Assembly: GCA_019456165.1 (NCBI GenBank) | Contig: VRUJ01000003.1 | Span: forward strand, 62,001 to 126,000 | Length of the DNA stretch: 64,000 bases | Source of the DNA: Chloroflexota bacterium | Lineage (GTDB): Bacteria > Chloroflexota > Anaerolineae > Anaerolineales > UBA11579 | Reading direction: 5' to 3' | Shown: one piece after another, positions 14,555-24,080 of the stretch | Numbering within the stretch: position 1 is the first letter of the stretch | How the letters are laid out: the number at the start of each line of letters is the position of its first letter | Program-made: the position numbers and the translations under genes | The notes under the pieces: model-generated | The model's input: the letters and a program-made list of their open reading frames with translations, nothing else | Told to the model about the DNA's origin: nothing | Database searches by the model: none

Positions 14555-15964
14555 ATGGCGAAAAGTAAACAAGACCGGCTCTCCAGGAGCAGAATACATC
14601 GGGTTGAACGTTCCCAGCGGCAAAGCCGTTATTTGACAATTGGCGCCTTTGCCATATTGATTTCCGTAGTATTTCTCGTCATATACGGATACATATTTGA
14701 TAAATTTATCATGCCCGATCAACCCGTTGCAATTGTAAATGGAGAAGAAATCTCCACAAGGGATTTCCAGGCCCGCGTGAGGTTTGAACGCCTTCCATGG
14801 GTCAATTATTGGAATCAAACCGCCCAAAACATGATTATGTTTCAGGATAACCCAGAGTTCTTAGCCCAAATCCAAACCGAACTTCAAAATATAAGCGTTC
14901 AACTCGACCCTCCTTCTTTTGGTTTAAATGTTCTTGAGCAAATGATCTTTGAGGTACTTATACGCCAAGAAGCTCAGCAGCGCGGTATAACCGTAACAGA
15001 AGAAGAAATTGATGCGGCCATTATGGAGACTCGTCAATATTTTCCGAGTGGTACTCCTACCCCTACAATCAGCGCAACCCCAATCCCAATCTCTACGTTA
15101 TCTTCTGCACAGATAACTCTCGTCTCCCCAACTCCTACTCTTACAGATACTCCAACTGCTACGGTTACTACCGAAGTTGTCGAGACAGCGACAGCAACAC
15201 TTGAACTTAGCCCAATTCCAGAAAGTATCGAGGGTCTTACTCCCCCAGTTGATGAACAACCTACCTCTGAGACTAACGCAACACCGACCACCGTTATTCC
15301 CTCTCCCTCTCCAACGATGTATTCGACCGAAGCCTATGCAGAAAATCTTCATCAATATTACTCAAATCTAGAATTAGAATTTGAATTCACTGAAGCGGGT
15401 TTCAGAAAGACGATTGAGAGTCAACTTTATTACGAAAAATTACTCTCGGACATAACGAAGGACTTGCCGGTGGAGGAGGCCCAAATTTGGGTACGCCATA
15501 TCCAAATGGAAGACGAAGATTCCGCCTTGGAAATATTGGAAAAACTAGATAATGGCGAGGATTGGACTGCTTTGGCTTCTGAGTTTTCAACTGACCCCAG
15601 CACCAATACTATTGGTGGCGACTTGGGCTGGCTCGGAGAGTCGATCAATAAAACCGATCAAACCGAATTTATTGGCATTCTTTACGAAGCAGCCTTAGCT
15701 GGAGACGGAGAGATTGGGGACTTGATTGACCCGATAGAATCTGAAGCAGGTTGGCATATTATTCAGATCTTGGGTAGCGAAACCCGAATATTTTCTGAAG
15801 ATGAACTCTCTCAAATCCGTAGTGCAATTTTCTCGGAATGGCTTGCCCAGATCCAACTAGAATATGAGATTGTCCGCATGGATTACGTTTCCACACGGAT
15901 CCCGGACGAGCCATCTCCAGACCTTGAATTACTCAATCCTCTGAGCAACATCAACGTTCCTTAG
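14555..15964 (+). CDS. Membrane-anchored parvulin-type peptidyl-prolyl isomerase (SurA/PrsA-like)
   Basis: 469-aa extracytoplasmic folding factor. A membrane anchor (~28-50) leads to a SurA-N-like chaperone domain (~60-160) with ILIRQEAQQRG-like features. A long Thr/Pro/Ser-rich low-complexity linker (~165-255, TPTPT-type) interrupts the chaperone region. A parvulin rotamase domain follows (~310-410), with VRHIQMEDEDSALEIL and GGDLGWLG. It starts 10 nt after rpsR, so it may be co-transcribed with the ribosomal operon. The convergent smc gene ends 14 nt away with no room for a terminator. The Thr-rich linker probably spans the outer zone of the envelope. Confidence 0.88.
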   Translation: MAKSKQDRLSRSRIHRVERSQRQSRYLTIGAFAILISVVFLVIYGYIFDKFIMPDQPVAIVNGEEISTRDFQARVRFERLPWVNYWNQTAQNMIMFQDNPEFLAQIQTELQNISVQLDPPSFGLNVLEQMIFEVLIRQEAQQRGITVTEEEIDAAIMETRQYFPSGTPTPTISATPIPISTLSSAQITLVSPTPTLTDTPTATVTTEVVETATATLELSPIPESIEGLTPPVDEQPTSETNATPTTVIPSPSPTMYSTEAYAENLHQYYSNLELEFEFTEAGFRKTIESQLYYEKLLSDITKDLPVEEAQIWVRHIQMEDEDSALEILEKLDNGEDWTALASEFSTDPSTNTIGGDLGWLGESINKTDQTEFIGILYEAALAGDGEIGDLIDPIESEAGWHIIQILGSETRIFSEDELSQIRSAIFSEWLAQIQLEYEIVRMDYVSTRIPDEPSPDLELLNPLSNINVP

Positions 15965-15978
15965 AATTAATAGTTTGT

Positions 15979-18900
15979 TTATCGGGAAAGGCTCTCTTCA
16001 ATCTCACCGGGCTTCAAACTTACCACCTGGCTGGTGGTATCACGCCCCATAGTAATACCGTAAATCACATCCGCCACCTGGACTGTATTCCGATTATGGG
16101 TAATCACCACAAATTGGGTTTCTTTACTCAGCTCAGTTAACAAACTAGAAAAACGCCCAATATTCGCTTCATCTAGCATGGCGTCTACCTCGTCCATTAC
16201 GCAAAACGGCGTGGGAGAAGCCTTTAGCAGGGCGAACACTAAAGCCGCAGCGGTTAAACTCCGTTCACCACCAGATAGAAGCGCTAACCTCTGAGCGTGT
16301 TTACCAGGTAAACGAGTCTCTATTTCAATCCCAGTTTCTGAAAAAGCTGTATCATCCGTCAAAACGAGTCTGGCAGATCCACCTCCAAACAATCGAGTGA
16401 ATATTTCGCGAAACTCCCCAGCAACACGATCGTAGGTTTTTCGGAATTCCCGTTCCATGAGTTCATCTAATTCCGCGATAATATCTCGGATATCTTTTTC
16501 GGCGGCAGTCAAGTCCTCAATTTGGGATTCCAGGAATTCATAACGCTGTTTAACCTCTTTTAATTCCAATTTTGCCTCAGGGTTAATCGATCCCATGCGG
16601 CGAAGTTGGGCACGCTGCCGGGTAAGTGTTTTCTCAATATCGGGTCCCAATTCATCTAATACTGGCAACTGTTCTACAAGATCTCCCAAGGGGAGTGGTT
16701 TTGGCCCAGAAACAGATTCGTCATATTCAAATTCCACTAAACCAAAATCGTCCTCAATTCTTTTTCGCAAGGTTTCCAAAGCTTCTTGATCACGCCCCAA
16801 TGCAATTTGAGCCTGTGTGTGGTGGCGTTCAGCTTTATTGATAACCTGGCGCGCAATAGATTCTTCTTGCCTGAAGTTATCCAGGTCGTTCTCCAAAATT
16901 CGAAGTTCTTCTTCAGATGGCTGAATTAAACTTTGTAATGAAAGGATTTCCGATCCAGTCTCATCCTCTACCCCTCGAGAACTTTCAGTATCAACATCCA
17001 ATTCTTGTATTTGTTTAATAATCAATTGTAAACGAGTCTCCAGAATGCTTGACTCTTCTTTAGCCTTATCAAGAGACTGCTGGCGTTCATGTTTTCTGAT
17101 ATTTGCATCCTGCATAGCTCGCTGGCTAACAGCTACTTCAGTTTCCCAATGTCGTACCTGAGAATTATGTTCATCCAGGCTGATTCCCGTTAATGCTTGG
17201 ACACGTTCTTTTAATATTCCCTCAGATGAAGCCAGCTCGTTAGCCAAACGTAATTTTTCTTCGTCAATAGTCTGAATTTCACTTGCAGCACGCATTATCT
17301 CGCTTGCGTTATTTGCCTGTTGAGCAACCTGCCAATCATGCTGCCGTCGAGCTTGTTCAACCTCCATCGATGCATTCCTTAGCAATGTTTGGTTTTCTTC
17401 AAAGCTATTCCGTAAATCTCGTAGTGTTTGAGTCAATTTTTCGAGATCATTTTGTTTATCTAGATATTGTTTTTCTAGCTGGTTCGATTGCTGCTCTAGT
17501 TGTTTGAGGTCAACTTCAGCATTTTGTTTTTCATTTTCAAACTCCCTGCGGCGGCGAGGGCGCGCCAATATTCCTGAACCGCCAGACGTATCTACGAAGA
17601 TTTTCCCGTCTTTATAGAACACTTCACCATTCAGAGTTACTGCACGGACATGGGGCCCTTGATCAGTCAAAGCTGCTAGAGCATCACTACGTGTCCGTAC
17701 TACCAAAACCTGCCCCAAAAGTAAATTTAAGACTGGTCGCACTTTTTTCGATGCTGATAAAAGCTCAGACGCTACTCCAAGACAACCATCCATTTGTGGT
17801 GGAGTCGAAATCGGTATCTGTGGATTTAGATTATCTAGGGGTAGCAAAGCTACTCGTCCAGAATCTAACTGGATGATATCTAATGCTTTCTCAAAATCTG
17901 CCCCTTCATCCAAAAAGACCGCGTCTGAATAATCCCGAAGTGCGGCTGAAATCGAGACTTCTAACTCTTTTGGAATTTCCAGATGATCATTCAAGGTGCC
18001 TAGGGATGCTCCGATCTTATTTTGACGAGCTGCATCCAAGAGCGTTTTCGCCCCACTTGCATAACCGGTTAGAGTCCTTTCTGCCTGATCGATGACACCG
18101 ATCTGTGCTTGGATACGGGTGATTTCAGCACGTCGTTTTGCTTGCTTTTCATTTATTGTATGTTTGTGCTCTTTAATTTCATCCAGTTCAGAACGGCTAA
18201 AATCAAGAGTTGTCTCGCTATCCTTGATTTTTGATTCTGCCAATTCGATTTTGTTTTCATTTTCCTTTAGATGTTTTTCGTCTACTATTAATTCTTTCTT
18301 TGCCTCTTCAATGCTGTTTACAAAATTTATTTCCTTTAATTGATAACGCTCCAGTTGAGATTCTAGTTCGACTCTTCGAGTGTCTAAACCAATTTTTTGT
18401 GAATTTAGCTCTGCTAACAGATCGCGGCTGGCTTTAATTCCGATTTCTGAATCGCGGCGATTTTCCTGTAGTTCAGTAAGTTTTGAACGGGCAGACACGG
18501 AATGTTCTTCAGCTTCAGAGACGAGTGAGGTCAAGCGAATCTCTTCAGCAGCAGCTTCATTTAATCGAGTTTGGGATATGCTGAATTCTTCTTTAGCTTT
18601 TCCAGCCTCAGAAATCAAATTGTTTTCCTGTTCCGCCAAGGAGCGCGATCTTTCATCTCCAACGGCCAAATCTCGACCGACATTTTCCCGAATAGAATGA
18701 AGTTCAGCCAATTTAGAATGCCACCCATTCAATCTTTCCCGTAAATCTTGAACATTTACCCGTGAATTATCAATACGCTGTGATAAGTTTGAATACTCTT
18801 CGCGCACTTTCCCTAGGGCCGCTTCCTGCATTTGTGCCAATTGACGTGATTCTTTAAGTTGTTGTTGAGTTCTGTGCCAATGGTATCCGTACCAATCGCG

Positions 18901-19584
18901 TAAGATTTCGTGCAAGTCCGTCTTGACCTGTTCGTATTCCTGCGTCCTACGGGCTTGACGTTCAAGACTTCGCAATCTTGGTTTTAATTCTGAGATGATA
19001 TCCTGGACTCTTTCCAAATTGCGGTTAGTTTTGTCCAGGCGTCGCAGGGATTGTTCTTTTCGAGACCGGTATAGGGCAATTCCCGCAGCCTCCTCAAACA
19101 AACGTCGGCGTTCATCAGCTTTTAAGGATAGTATTGTATCCACCAATCCCTGACCGATGACCGTATAAGTTCTTTCAGCCAATCCAGAGTTAAAAAGTAG
19201 TTCGCTGACATCCATCAAGCGCACTTTTTGGTTGTTTATGAGATATTCATTTTGTCCATCTCGATAAGCTCTCCTGGTGATTGAAACCTCAGAAAAATCA
19301 ATCGGAAGCCACCCATCACTATTATCAAAAACCACAGTTGCGGATGCCATTCCGGATTTTGAACGCATCTCGGAACCGGCAAAGATCATATCATCGGTTT
19401 TTCTGCCCCTCAATAATTTGTAAGATTGTTCACCTAATACCCAACGTAAAGCATCCGCAATATTCGATTTCCCAGAACCATTCGGCCCGATCATAGCTGT
19501 TATCGAATCCGCAAATTCAAAAACTGTTCGACTAGCAAAAGTTTTATAGCCATTCAACTCTAACGATTTTAAACGAAATGACAT
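15979..19584 (-). CDS. smc: Chromosome segregation protein SMC
   Basis: 1201-aa SMC ATPase that folds the chromosome with ScpA/ScpB. The N-terminal head has Walker A GPNGSGKSN (33-41) and WVLGEQS. Two long coiled coils (~170-500 and ~660-1010) flank a hinge (~510-640). The C-terminal head has the ABC signature LLSGGERSLTA and Walker B FCVMDEVDAMLD. Length is typical. It is the last gene of a minus-strand run moaC-moaDE-thrC-fabF-rnc-smc; rnc-smc adjacency is common. scpB is at 53.7 kb and scpA is not in the window. Confidence 0.97.
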   Translation of the reverse strand: MSFRLKSLELNGYKTFASRTVFEFADSITAMIGPNGSGKSNIADALRWVLGEQSYKLLRGRKTDDMIFAGSEMRSKSGMASATVVFDNSDGWLPIDFSEVSITRRAYRDGQNEYLINNQKVRLMDVSELLFNSGLAERTYTVIGQGLVDTILSLKADERRRLFEEAAGIALYRSRKEQSLRRLDKTNRNLERVQDIISELKPRLRSLERQARRTQEYEQVKTDLHEILRDWYGYHWHRTQQQLKESRQLAQMQEAALGKVREEYSNLSQRIDNSRVNVQDLRERLNGWHSKLAELHSIRENVGRDLAVGDERSRSLAEQENNLISEAGKAKEEFSISQTRLNEAAAEEIRLTSLVSEAEEHSVSARSKLTELQENRRDSEIGIKASRDLLAELNSQKIGLDTRRVELESQLERYQLKEINFVNSIEEAKKELIVDEKHLKENENKIELAESKIKDSETTLDFSRSELDEIKEHKHTINEKQAKRRAEITRIQAQIGVIDQAERTLTGYASGAKTLLDAARQNKIGASLGTLNDHLEIPKELEVSISAALRDYSDAVFLDEGADFEKALDIIQLDSGRVALLPLDNLNPQIPISTPPQMDGCLGVASELLSASKKVRPVLNLLLGQVLVVRTRSDALAALTDQGPHVRAVTLNGEVFYKDGKIFVDTSGGSGILARPRRRREFENEKQNAEVDLKQLEQQSNQLEKQYLDKQNDLEKLTQTLRDLRNSFEENQTLLRNASMEVEQARRQHDWQVAQQANNASEIMRAASEIQTIDEEKLRLANELASSEGILKERVQALTGISLDEHNSQVRHWETEVAVSQRAMQDANIRKHERQQSLDKAKEESSILETRLQLIIKQIQELDVDTESSRGVEDETGSEILSLQSLIQPSEEELRILENDLDNFRQEESIARQVINKAERHHTQAQIALGRDQEALETLRKRIEDDFGLVEFEYDESVSGPKPLPLGDLVEQLPVLDELGPDIEKTLTRQRAQLRRMGSINPEAKLELKEVKQRYEFLESQIEDLTAAEKDIRDIIAELDELMEREFRKTYDRVAGEFREIFTRLFGGGSARLVLTDDTAFSETGIEIETRLPGKHAQRLALLSGGERSLTAAALVFALLKASPTPFCVMDEVDAMLDEANIGRFSSLLTELSKETQFVVITHNRNTVQVADVIYGITMGRDTTSQVVSLKPGEIEESLSR

Positions 19585-19604
19585 ATTTGACCTTAGGGTA
19601 TCAA

Positions 19605-20318
19605 TTAAATTTTCAATTTCTTAAGAGCAGATTTCGCCGCTGCCATACTGGCGCTTTGTTTACTCCGACCGTTACCAACACCACAGACTTCGTCACTTAT
19701 CCATACTTCGACCGAGAAAGTTTTCTCATGATCCGGCCCACTTTCTATATCAATCTTGTATACTGGAATAGGAAACCCTTTAGATTGTGCCCATTCTTGT
19801 AATTGGCTTTTCGGATCTCTAGCCGATTGGTCAATCAGAATCCTGCTGACCGTCGCATCCAAGAGAGGAGAAATAAACTCTTCCACTGATTTTGCAGTCG
19901 CATCCAAATATAATGCACCAATGATTGCCTCAAAAACTGCACAAAGCATCGCTGATCGAGTGCGACCTCCACTTTCCTCCTCCCCACGTCCAAGACGAAT
20001 TGCTGCCCCCAGATTGATTTTCATTGCAAATTCAGCTAATTGTTCCGTCCTCACAAGCGCAGCTCGTAGGCGAGTTAGTTCTCCTTCTTTCATTTCTGGA
20101 AATCGGTTGTAAAGAAAAGCTCCAACCACGAAGTCTAAAACTGCATCCCCCAAGAATTCAAGCCGCTCATTATCTTCAAGCGCTTCGGGATGTTCATTCA
20201 TGTATGAACGATGTGTAAGTGCGCGTTGTAATATTAAATAATCTGAAAAGGGCAGACCTAAACGTACAGCGAGTTCCTTCGGTGTTTCTCTCGCCTTGTT
20301 TTCCTGAGAATCTGGCAC
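19605..20318 (-). CDS. rnc: Ribonuclease III
   Basis: 237-aa double-strand-specific RNase processing rRNA and mRNA. The catalytic RNase III signature is NERLEFLGDAVLDFVV, with a second acidic cluster near CAVFEAIIGALYLD. The C-terminal dsRNA-binding domain (~160-237) ends in SKQSASMAAAKSALKKL. It lies 20 nt upstream of smc. Length is normal. Confidence 0.97.
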   Translation of the reverse strand: MPDSQENKARETPKELAVRLGLPFSDYLILQRALTHRSYMNEHPEALEDNERLEFLGDAVLDFVVGAFLYNRFPEMKEGELTRLRAALVRTEQLAEFAMKINLGAAIRLGRGEEESGGRTRSAMLCAVFEAIIGALYLDATAKSVEEFISPLLDATVSRILIDQSARDPKSQLQEWAQSKGFPIPVYKIDIESGPDHEKTFSVEVWISDEVCGVGNGRSKQSASMAAAKSALKKLKI

Positions 20319-20436
20319 GTGAATCTCCTAGAACTCAGGGAACGCAAACCACCCCACCTTAGTCGGGTAGTTAGCGCTCCATCAATTCCAAATATATTTT
20401 ACTTAATAACCTCTTTTGATATCCGGTAGTCAATAC

Positions 20437-21672
20437 TCAATTGTAATTTCGTACAATCAAAACCGAATTATGGCCGCCGAATCCGAAAGCGTTTGATATT
20501 GCAACGTCAAACTTCAAATCTCGGGCCTCGTTGGGAACATAATCCAAATCACAGTCTGGATCAGGGGTTTGATAATTAATAGTGGGTGGAATAACTTTGT
20601 TTTGCAATGCGAGAATACAATAAACTAGCTCTAACGCGCCAGTAGCACCCATCATATGTCCGGTCATAGATTTGGTAGATGAGATTGGGATCTTATATGC
20701 TAAATCACCAAATACTGATTTTAGAGCTATAGTTTCTGCTTTGTCGTTCAATGGTGTGGCTGTCCCATGCGCGTTAATGTAGCCGATATCCTCTTTGTTC
20801 ACTCTTGCAACTTCCATCGCAAGGCGCATTGCCCTCGACCCTCCTTCTCCATTCTCGGTTGGGGCCGTGATGTGATATGCATCTGCTGTAGCTGCGTAGC
20901 CAGCAAGTTCAGCCAGAATATTTGCCCCTCGATCTCGAGCAAATTGTTCGCGTTCCAGAATCAAAACACCACATCCTTCTCCAATCACTAATCCATCGCG
21001 GTTTTTATCGAAAGGTCGGGGAGTTATTTCGCCAGCACTGCGACGGGACATAGCTCCAATACGATCAAAGCCAGCAACCGCAAGCGAGGTAATCAAAGCA
21101 TCACTAGCACCTGTAATGATCACATCGAGCACACCCGAACGCAGCATCATCCAGGCGACACCAATGGCATCCTGGCCTGAAGCACAGGCAGAAGATATTG
21201 AAAACGCAGGACCTTTTGGTCCATGGTCAATCCCTACCAAACCAGCTGCCCCATTTGGCATCAACATCGGAATTAAAAAAGGGCTTGTCTTACGAGGGCC
21301 TCCTTTTATAATCTTCAGATAATTTTCTTCCAGGGATACCAGGCCACCAATCGAAGTCGAAAGCACAACACCAATTCGTCCGGCATTCTCTTCTGTGATC
21401 TCAAGTTCTGACTGGTTCAAAGCTTCCTGCGTTGCTACTGCTGCAAATTGTTGGTAACGATCTCTGCGCCGGGCAATTCGTGATGACAGAAGATCATCTG
21501 CATTAAAATTTTTTACCTGACATGCAATTTTAACTAAGAAATCCTTTGTGTCAAATGCTGTGATAGGGCCAACTCCTGAAACGCCGTTTTTTATATTTTC
21601 CCAATTTTCTTGCACCGTGTTCCCCACAGCGCTTATTGCTCCCATTCCCGTAACTACAATTTTTTCATGCAT
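20437..21672 (-). CDS. fabF: Beta-ketoacyl-ACP synthase II (first copy)
   Basis: 411-aa condensing enzyme extending acyl-ACP with malonyl-ACP. The Cys-His-His triad is complete: C163 (SSACASGQ), H302 (NAHGTATPLND) and H339 (GHMMGATGA). It is about 118 nt upstream of rnc in a minus-strand run and 41 nt downstream of the threonine synthase-like gene. A second fabF lies at 40.6 kb. The two differ in pre-triad regions (MLMPNGAAGLV here versus VGATIPNYSAF there), so chain-length or substrate use may differ. Confidence 0.96.
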   Translation of the reverse strand: MHEKIVVTGMGAISAVGNTVQENWENIKNGVSGVGPITAFDTKDFLVKIACQVKNFNADDLLSSRIARRRDRYQQFAAVATQEALNQSELEITEENAGRIGVVLSTSIGGLVSLEENYLKIIKGGPRKTSPFLIPMLMPNGAAGLVGIDHGPKGPAFSISSACASGQDAIGVAWMMLRSGVLDVIITGASDALITSLAVAGFDRIGAMSRRSAGEITPRPFDKNRDGLVIGEGCGVLILEREQFARDRGANILAELAGYAATADAYHITAPTENGEGGSRAMRLAMEVARVNKEDIGYINAHGTATPLNDKAETIALKSVFGDLAYKIPISSTKSMTGHMMGATGALELVYCILALQNKVIPPTINYQTPDPDCDLDYVPNEARDLKFDVAISNAFGFGGHNSVLIVRNYN

Positions 21673-21713
21673 GCGCTAACCTCCAAAACAACCTGACAAA
21701 AAAACAAAAGCAA

Positions 21714-22805
21714 CTATCCTTTAAGACCTGAGCCTGTCAATATTAATACAATTGGTTCGGGCGCTTTATCGACCACTTGCTTAAGCGCACTCCAAACGAT
21801 CGCGGATGTTGGTTCTATGAAAAATCCCAACCGGGCAAGCGTATCTTGTCCGACTCCAATATCATGTTCTTCTACAGTCAGGAAAAGTCCTGAGTTTTCT
21901 TGCAAAGATTGCACTAAAGCATCCCCATGAACTGGATACTTTACACGCACTCCCTCAGCCAATGTGTGCCCTTCACCAACTGCGTAATCTTGATCCGGGC
22001 CTAAAGTGGCTGCGGTCCATACTGGGGCACAGGCACTTGCCTGAACACCAACCAGCGTAGGAATGGCACCAATTATACCCGCCTCTAGCATAGCAGCAAA
22101 GCCTTTGAAAATCCCCAACATTAAGCTGCCATGCCCTACCGGAGCGATAACAGTCCCGGGAGCCTCGCCCATCTGTTCAACCAATTCGTAGGCAATGGTT
22201 GCTAATCCTGGCAATCCGTGGGGTAAGTAAGCGTGGCTGGCATAAACGATGCCTTCTTTCTCAACAGCCTCTCGAACTGCTTTCGCTGCATTCGAACGCG
22301 GCCCTTCGATTGGCACCACTTTAGCTCCATAAGCTTCGATCTGGATGCGCTTTGGCCCTGAAGCGTAATCCGGGATATACACACGTCCCTTAACCCCTGC
22401 ACGCGCCGAATACGCGGCAAATGATGCTCCAGCATTCCCAGAGGAATCCTCGACCGCGGACGTTACTCCCCTGGATACCAAGAAACTCATTTCGGGCGCA
22501 GTCAAGCGATCTTTAAAAGAACCGGTTGGATTAAGGTATTCAAGCTTCAGCGCTACATCGCGGTCAAACAACCTTGCATTTACCAGCGGTGTATCTCCCT
22601 CGCCTAAAGTTATTACCGGTGCATCAGCTGGTAATCCAAACGTACCGCGGTACCGCCAAAGACCAGATAAATCTGGTTCTAGATCCTCGGGGTCGTAATT
22701 AATATTTCCGGCTATTCCAAATTTACCCCCACAGTTTGGGCAGCGGAAAGGGATGCCTGCGTCCGGATAAGCTTGCAGGCAACTGGTGCATTGAAAATCC
22801 GTCAT
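21714..22805 (-). CDS. thrC: Threonine synthase-like PLP enzyme
   Basis: 363-aa PLP-dependent fold type II enzyme. It begins with a zinc ribbon (C6, C9, C22, C25) typical of one class of threonine synthases. The PLP lysine sits in NPTGSFKDR, the phosphate loop is SSGNAGAS, and a C-terminal LTGSGLKG completes the family pattern. It would convert O-phosphohomoserine to threonine in the cytoplasm. Its start overlaps the stop of moaDE by one base, so it is coupled to molybdopterin genes, an odd pairing with no obvious pathway link. Related PLP enzymes (e.g. cysteate or pyridoxal lyases) cannot be fully excluded. Confidence 0.82.
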   Translation of the reverse strand: MTDFQCTSCLQAYPDAGIPFRCPNCGGKFGIAGNINYDPEDLEPDLSGLWRYRGTFGLPADAPVITLGEGDTPLVNARLFDRDVALKLEYLNPTGSFKDRLTAPEMSFLVSRGVTSAVEDSSGNAGASFAAYSARAGVKGRVYIPDYASGPKRIQIEAYGAKVVPIEGPRSNAAKAVREAVEKEGIVYASHAYLPHGLPGLATIAYELVEQMGEAPGTVIAPVGHGSLMLGIFKGFAAMLEAGIIGAIPTLVGVQASACAPVWTAATLGPDQDYAVGEGHTLAEGVRVKYPVHGDALVQSLQENSGLFLTVEEHDIGVGQDTLARLGFFIEPTSAIVWSALKQVVDKAPEPIVLILTGSGLKG

Positions 22806-23521
22806 TATTCGCCAGGGGAGGGAAAGTATTTACCCTCAACCCAAACCTGACCATCTGGCCCCACTTCTTTCTTCCAAATCGGTACAATTTGTTTTAGTCG
22901 ATCAATACCATAACGCGCAGCTTCAAATACTCCGGTGTCACGATGGCCCGCAGTACAAGCGATCATCACGGTAGGCTCTCCTGGATGCAATTTGCCGATC
23001 CTCTGAACGATTGCGATTCCTTCAACACTTTCCCATTTTTCTCGAATCTCGTCTGCAACCTGATTCATCTTTTGTTCAGCCATCGGTTTATATGCTTCGT
23101 ATTCCAAGAAATCAGTCTCATGGCTGTCACCGCGACTGGTAACCTCGCGTACCATACCTGTAAAAAAACAGGCTGCTCCTGTTGTAGGAAGAGTGATGCT
23201 TTCCAAAATGGCATTTAAGTCAAGCTCGCGATCGGTTATTGAAAAGACGGTTGGAAAACTATCATCTTGCATTGTTCCCCCGCTTACCGGAGGGAAGAGA
23301 GCAACTTCAGCATCCGCTGGAATCACTTCCTCGTCAAATGCGTATTCTTTATTTACTGACACTAGGACCGACCCCATCGAATCTGACAAATTGGGGAATT
23401 TATCTTCAACCAGACTTTTAAGTTCGCCTACGGTAGTACCTTCTGCAATCTCTAAATTGGCATGTTTTGTCCCCGCGCGTTCTTTGAATGTTGCAAAAAA
23501 AAGAATTGTGATTTGGTTCAT
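22805..23521 (-). CDS. MoaD-MoaE fusion (molybdopterin synthase)
   Basis: 238-aa fusion of both molybdopterin synthase subunits. Residues 1-82 are MoaD, a ubiquitin-like sulfur carrier ending in the activation motif PPVSGG (G81-G82). Residues ~88-238 are MoaE (GAACFFTGMVREVT, LEYEAYKPMAEQKM, RIGKLHPGE, VPIWKKE). MoaD must have a free C-terminal Gly-Gly to carry thiocarboxylate, so the fusion needs cleavage after G82, as reported for mycobacterial MoaX. It lies 3 nt after moaC. The product, molybdopterin, could serve the AOR at 36.8 kb after further steps. Confidence 0.93.
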   Translation of the reverse strand: MNQITILFFATFKERAGTKHANLEIAEGTTVGELKSLVEDKFPNLSDSMGSVLVSVNKEYAFDEEVIPADAEVALFPPVSGGTMQDDSFPTVFSITDRELDLNAILESITLPTTGAACFFTGMVREVTSRGDSHETDFLEYEAYKPMAEQKMNQVADEIREKWESVEGIAIVQRIGKLHPGEPTVMIACTAGHRDTGVFEAARYGIDRLKQIVPIWKKEVGPDGQVWVEGKYFPSPGE

Positions 23522-23524
23522 TTG

Positions 23525-24007
23525 CTACTCATTTTTAACATCGCCGCTTTGCCCCCCAGTTTTTCTAACTAAACGGATATTTTGTATTATCATTGTTTTT
23601 TCGACCGCTTTGGCCATATCGTAGATTGTTAAAGCCGCTAAGGAGACCGCAGTGAGAGCTTCCATCTCAACCCCCGTTTTCCCAGAAGTTTTCGCGGTAG
23701 CAGCAATCTCTATTCCAGGTAGCTCTTCGCTTAATTCGAATTCCACCTCTACATGGTCAAGCGGCAATGGGTGGCACAGGGGAATTAATTCTGAGGTGCG
23801 CTTTGCTGCAACAATACCTGCGATCTGAGCAACTGTTAAAACGTCGCCCTTTTTTAAGTTCCCTTCGCGTATCAATTTCAGCGTCTCCGGCTGCATTACT
23901 ACTTCACCCTTGGCAAAGGCCATGCGTTCAGTTTCCGGTTTGCTTCCCACATCCACCATGCGCGCCCTTCCATCCTCATCAATGTGTGAAAGTTTTGAAG
24001 TCGGCAT
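23525..24007 (-). CDS. moaC: Cyclic pyranopterin monophosphate synthase
   Basis: 160-aa MoaC, which acts after MoaA to form cPMP in molybdopterin synthesis. It shows [10 protein letters not shown], the [17 protein letters not shown] active-site segment and [22 protein letters not shown]. Start ATG 24007 fits the family. It lies 7 nt after an extended -10 (TGCTATAAT on the minus strand), which implies a leaderless message; an ATG at 24016 would lie inside that -10. First gene of the run toward smc and divergent from ftsY. Confidence 0.95.
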   Translation of the reverse strand: MPTSKLSHIDEDGRARMVDVGSKPETERMAFAKGEVVMQPETLKLIREGNLKKGDVLTVAQIAGIVAAKRTSELIPLCHPLPLDHVEVEFELSEELPGIEIAATAKTSGKTGVEMEALTAVSLAALTIYDMAKAVEKTMIIQNIRLVRKTGGQSGDVKNE

Positions 24008-24014
24008 ACCCTGC

Positions 24015-24023
24015 ATTATAGCA
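24015..24023 (-). promoter_or_regulatory. Extended -10 promoter of moaC, implying a leaderless transcript
   Basis: TGCTATAAT on the minus strand ends 7 nt before the moaC ATG (24007), so transcription should start at or within a base or two of the start codon. No good -35 hexamer is seen. Confidence 0.6.
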
Positions 24024-24063
24024 TTTCTATACCAAAGCGGTAGTAATTGCATCTGCTTGCACA

Positions 24064-24072
24064 TGATATAAT
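24064..24072 (+). promoter_or_regulatory. Extended -10 promoter of ftsY, implying a leaderless transcript
   Basis: TGATATAAT ends 8 nt before the ftsY ATG at 24081. The intervening bases are pyrimidine-rich, so the first purine for initiation is the A of ATG. No ribosome-binding site precedes the gene. Confidence 0.6.
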
Positions 24073-24080
24073 TTCGCCCC

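Noticed and set aside
14261-14827. 188-codon open frame on the minus strand across rpsR and the PPIase start
   Set aside because: It lies antisense to two well-supported genes (S18 and parvulin) and its translation has no recognisable features.
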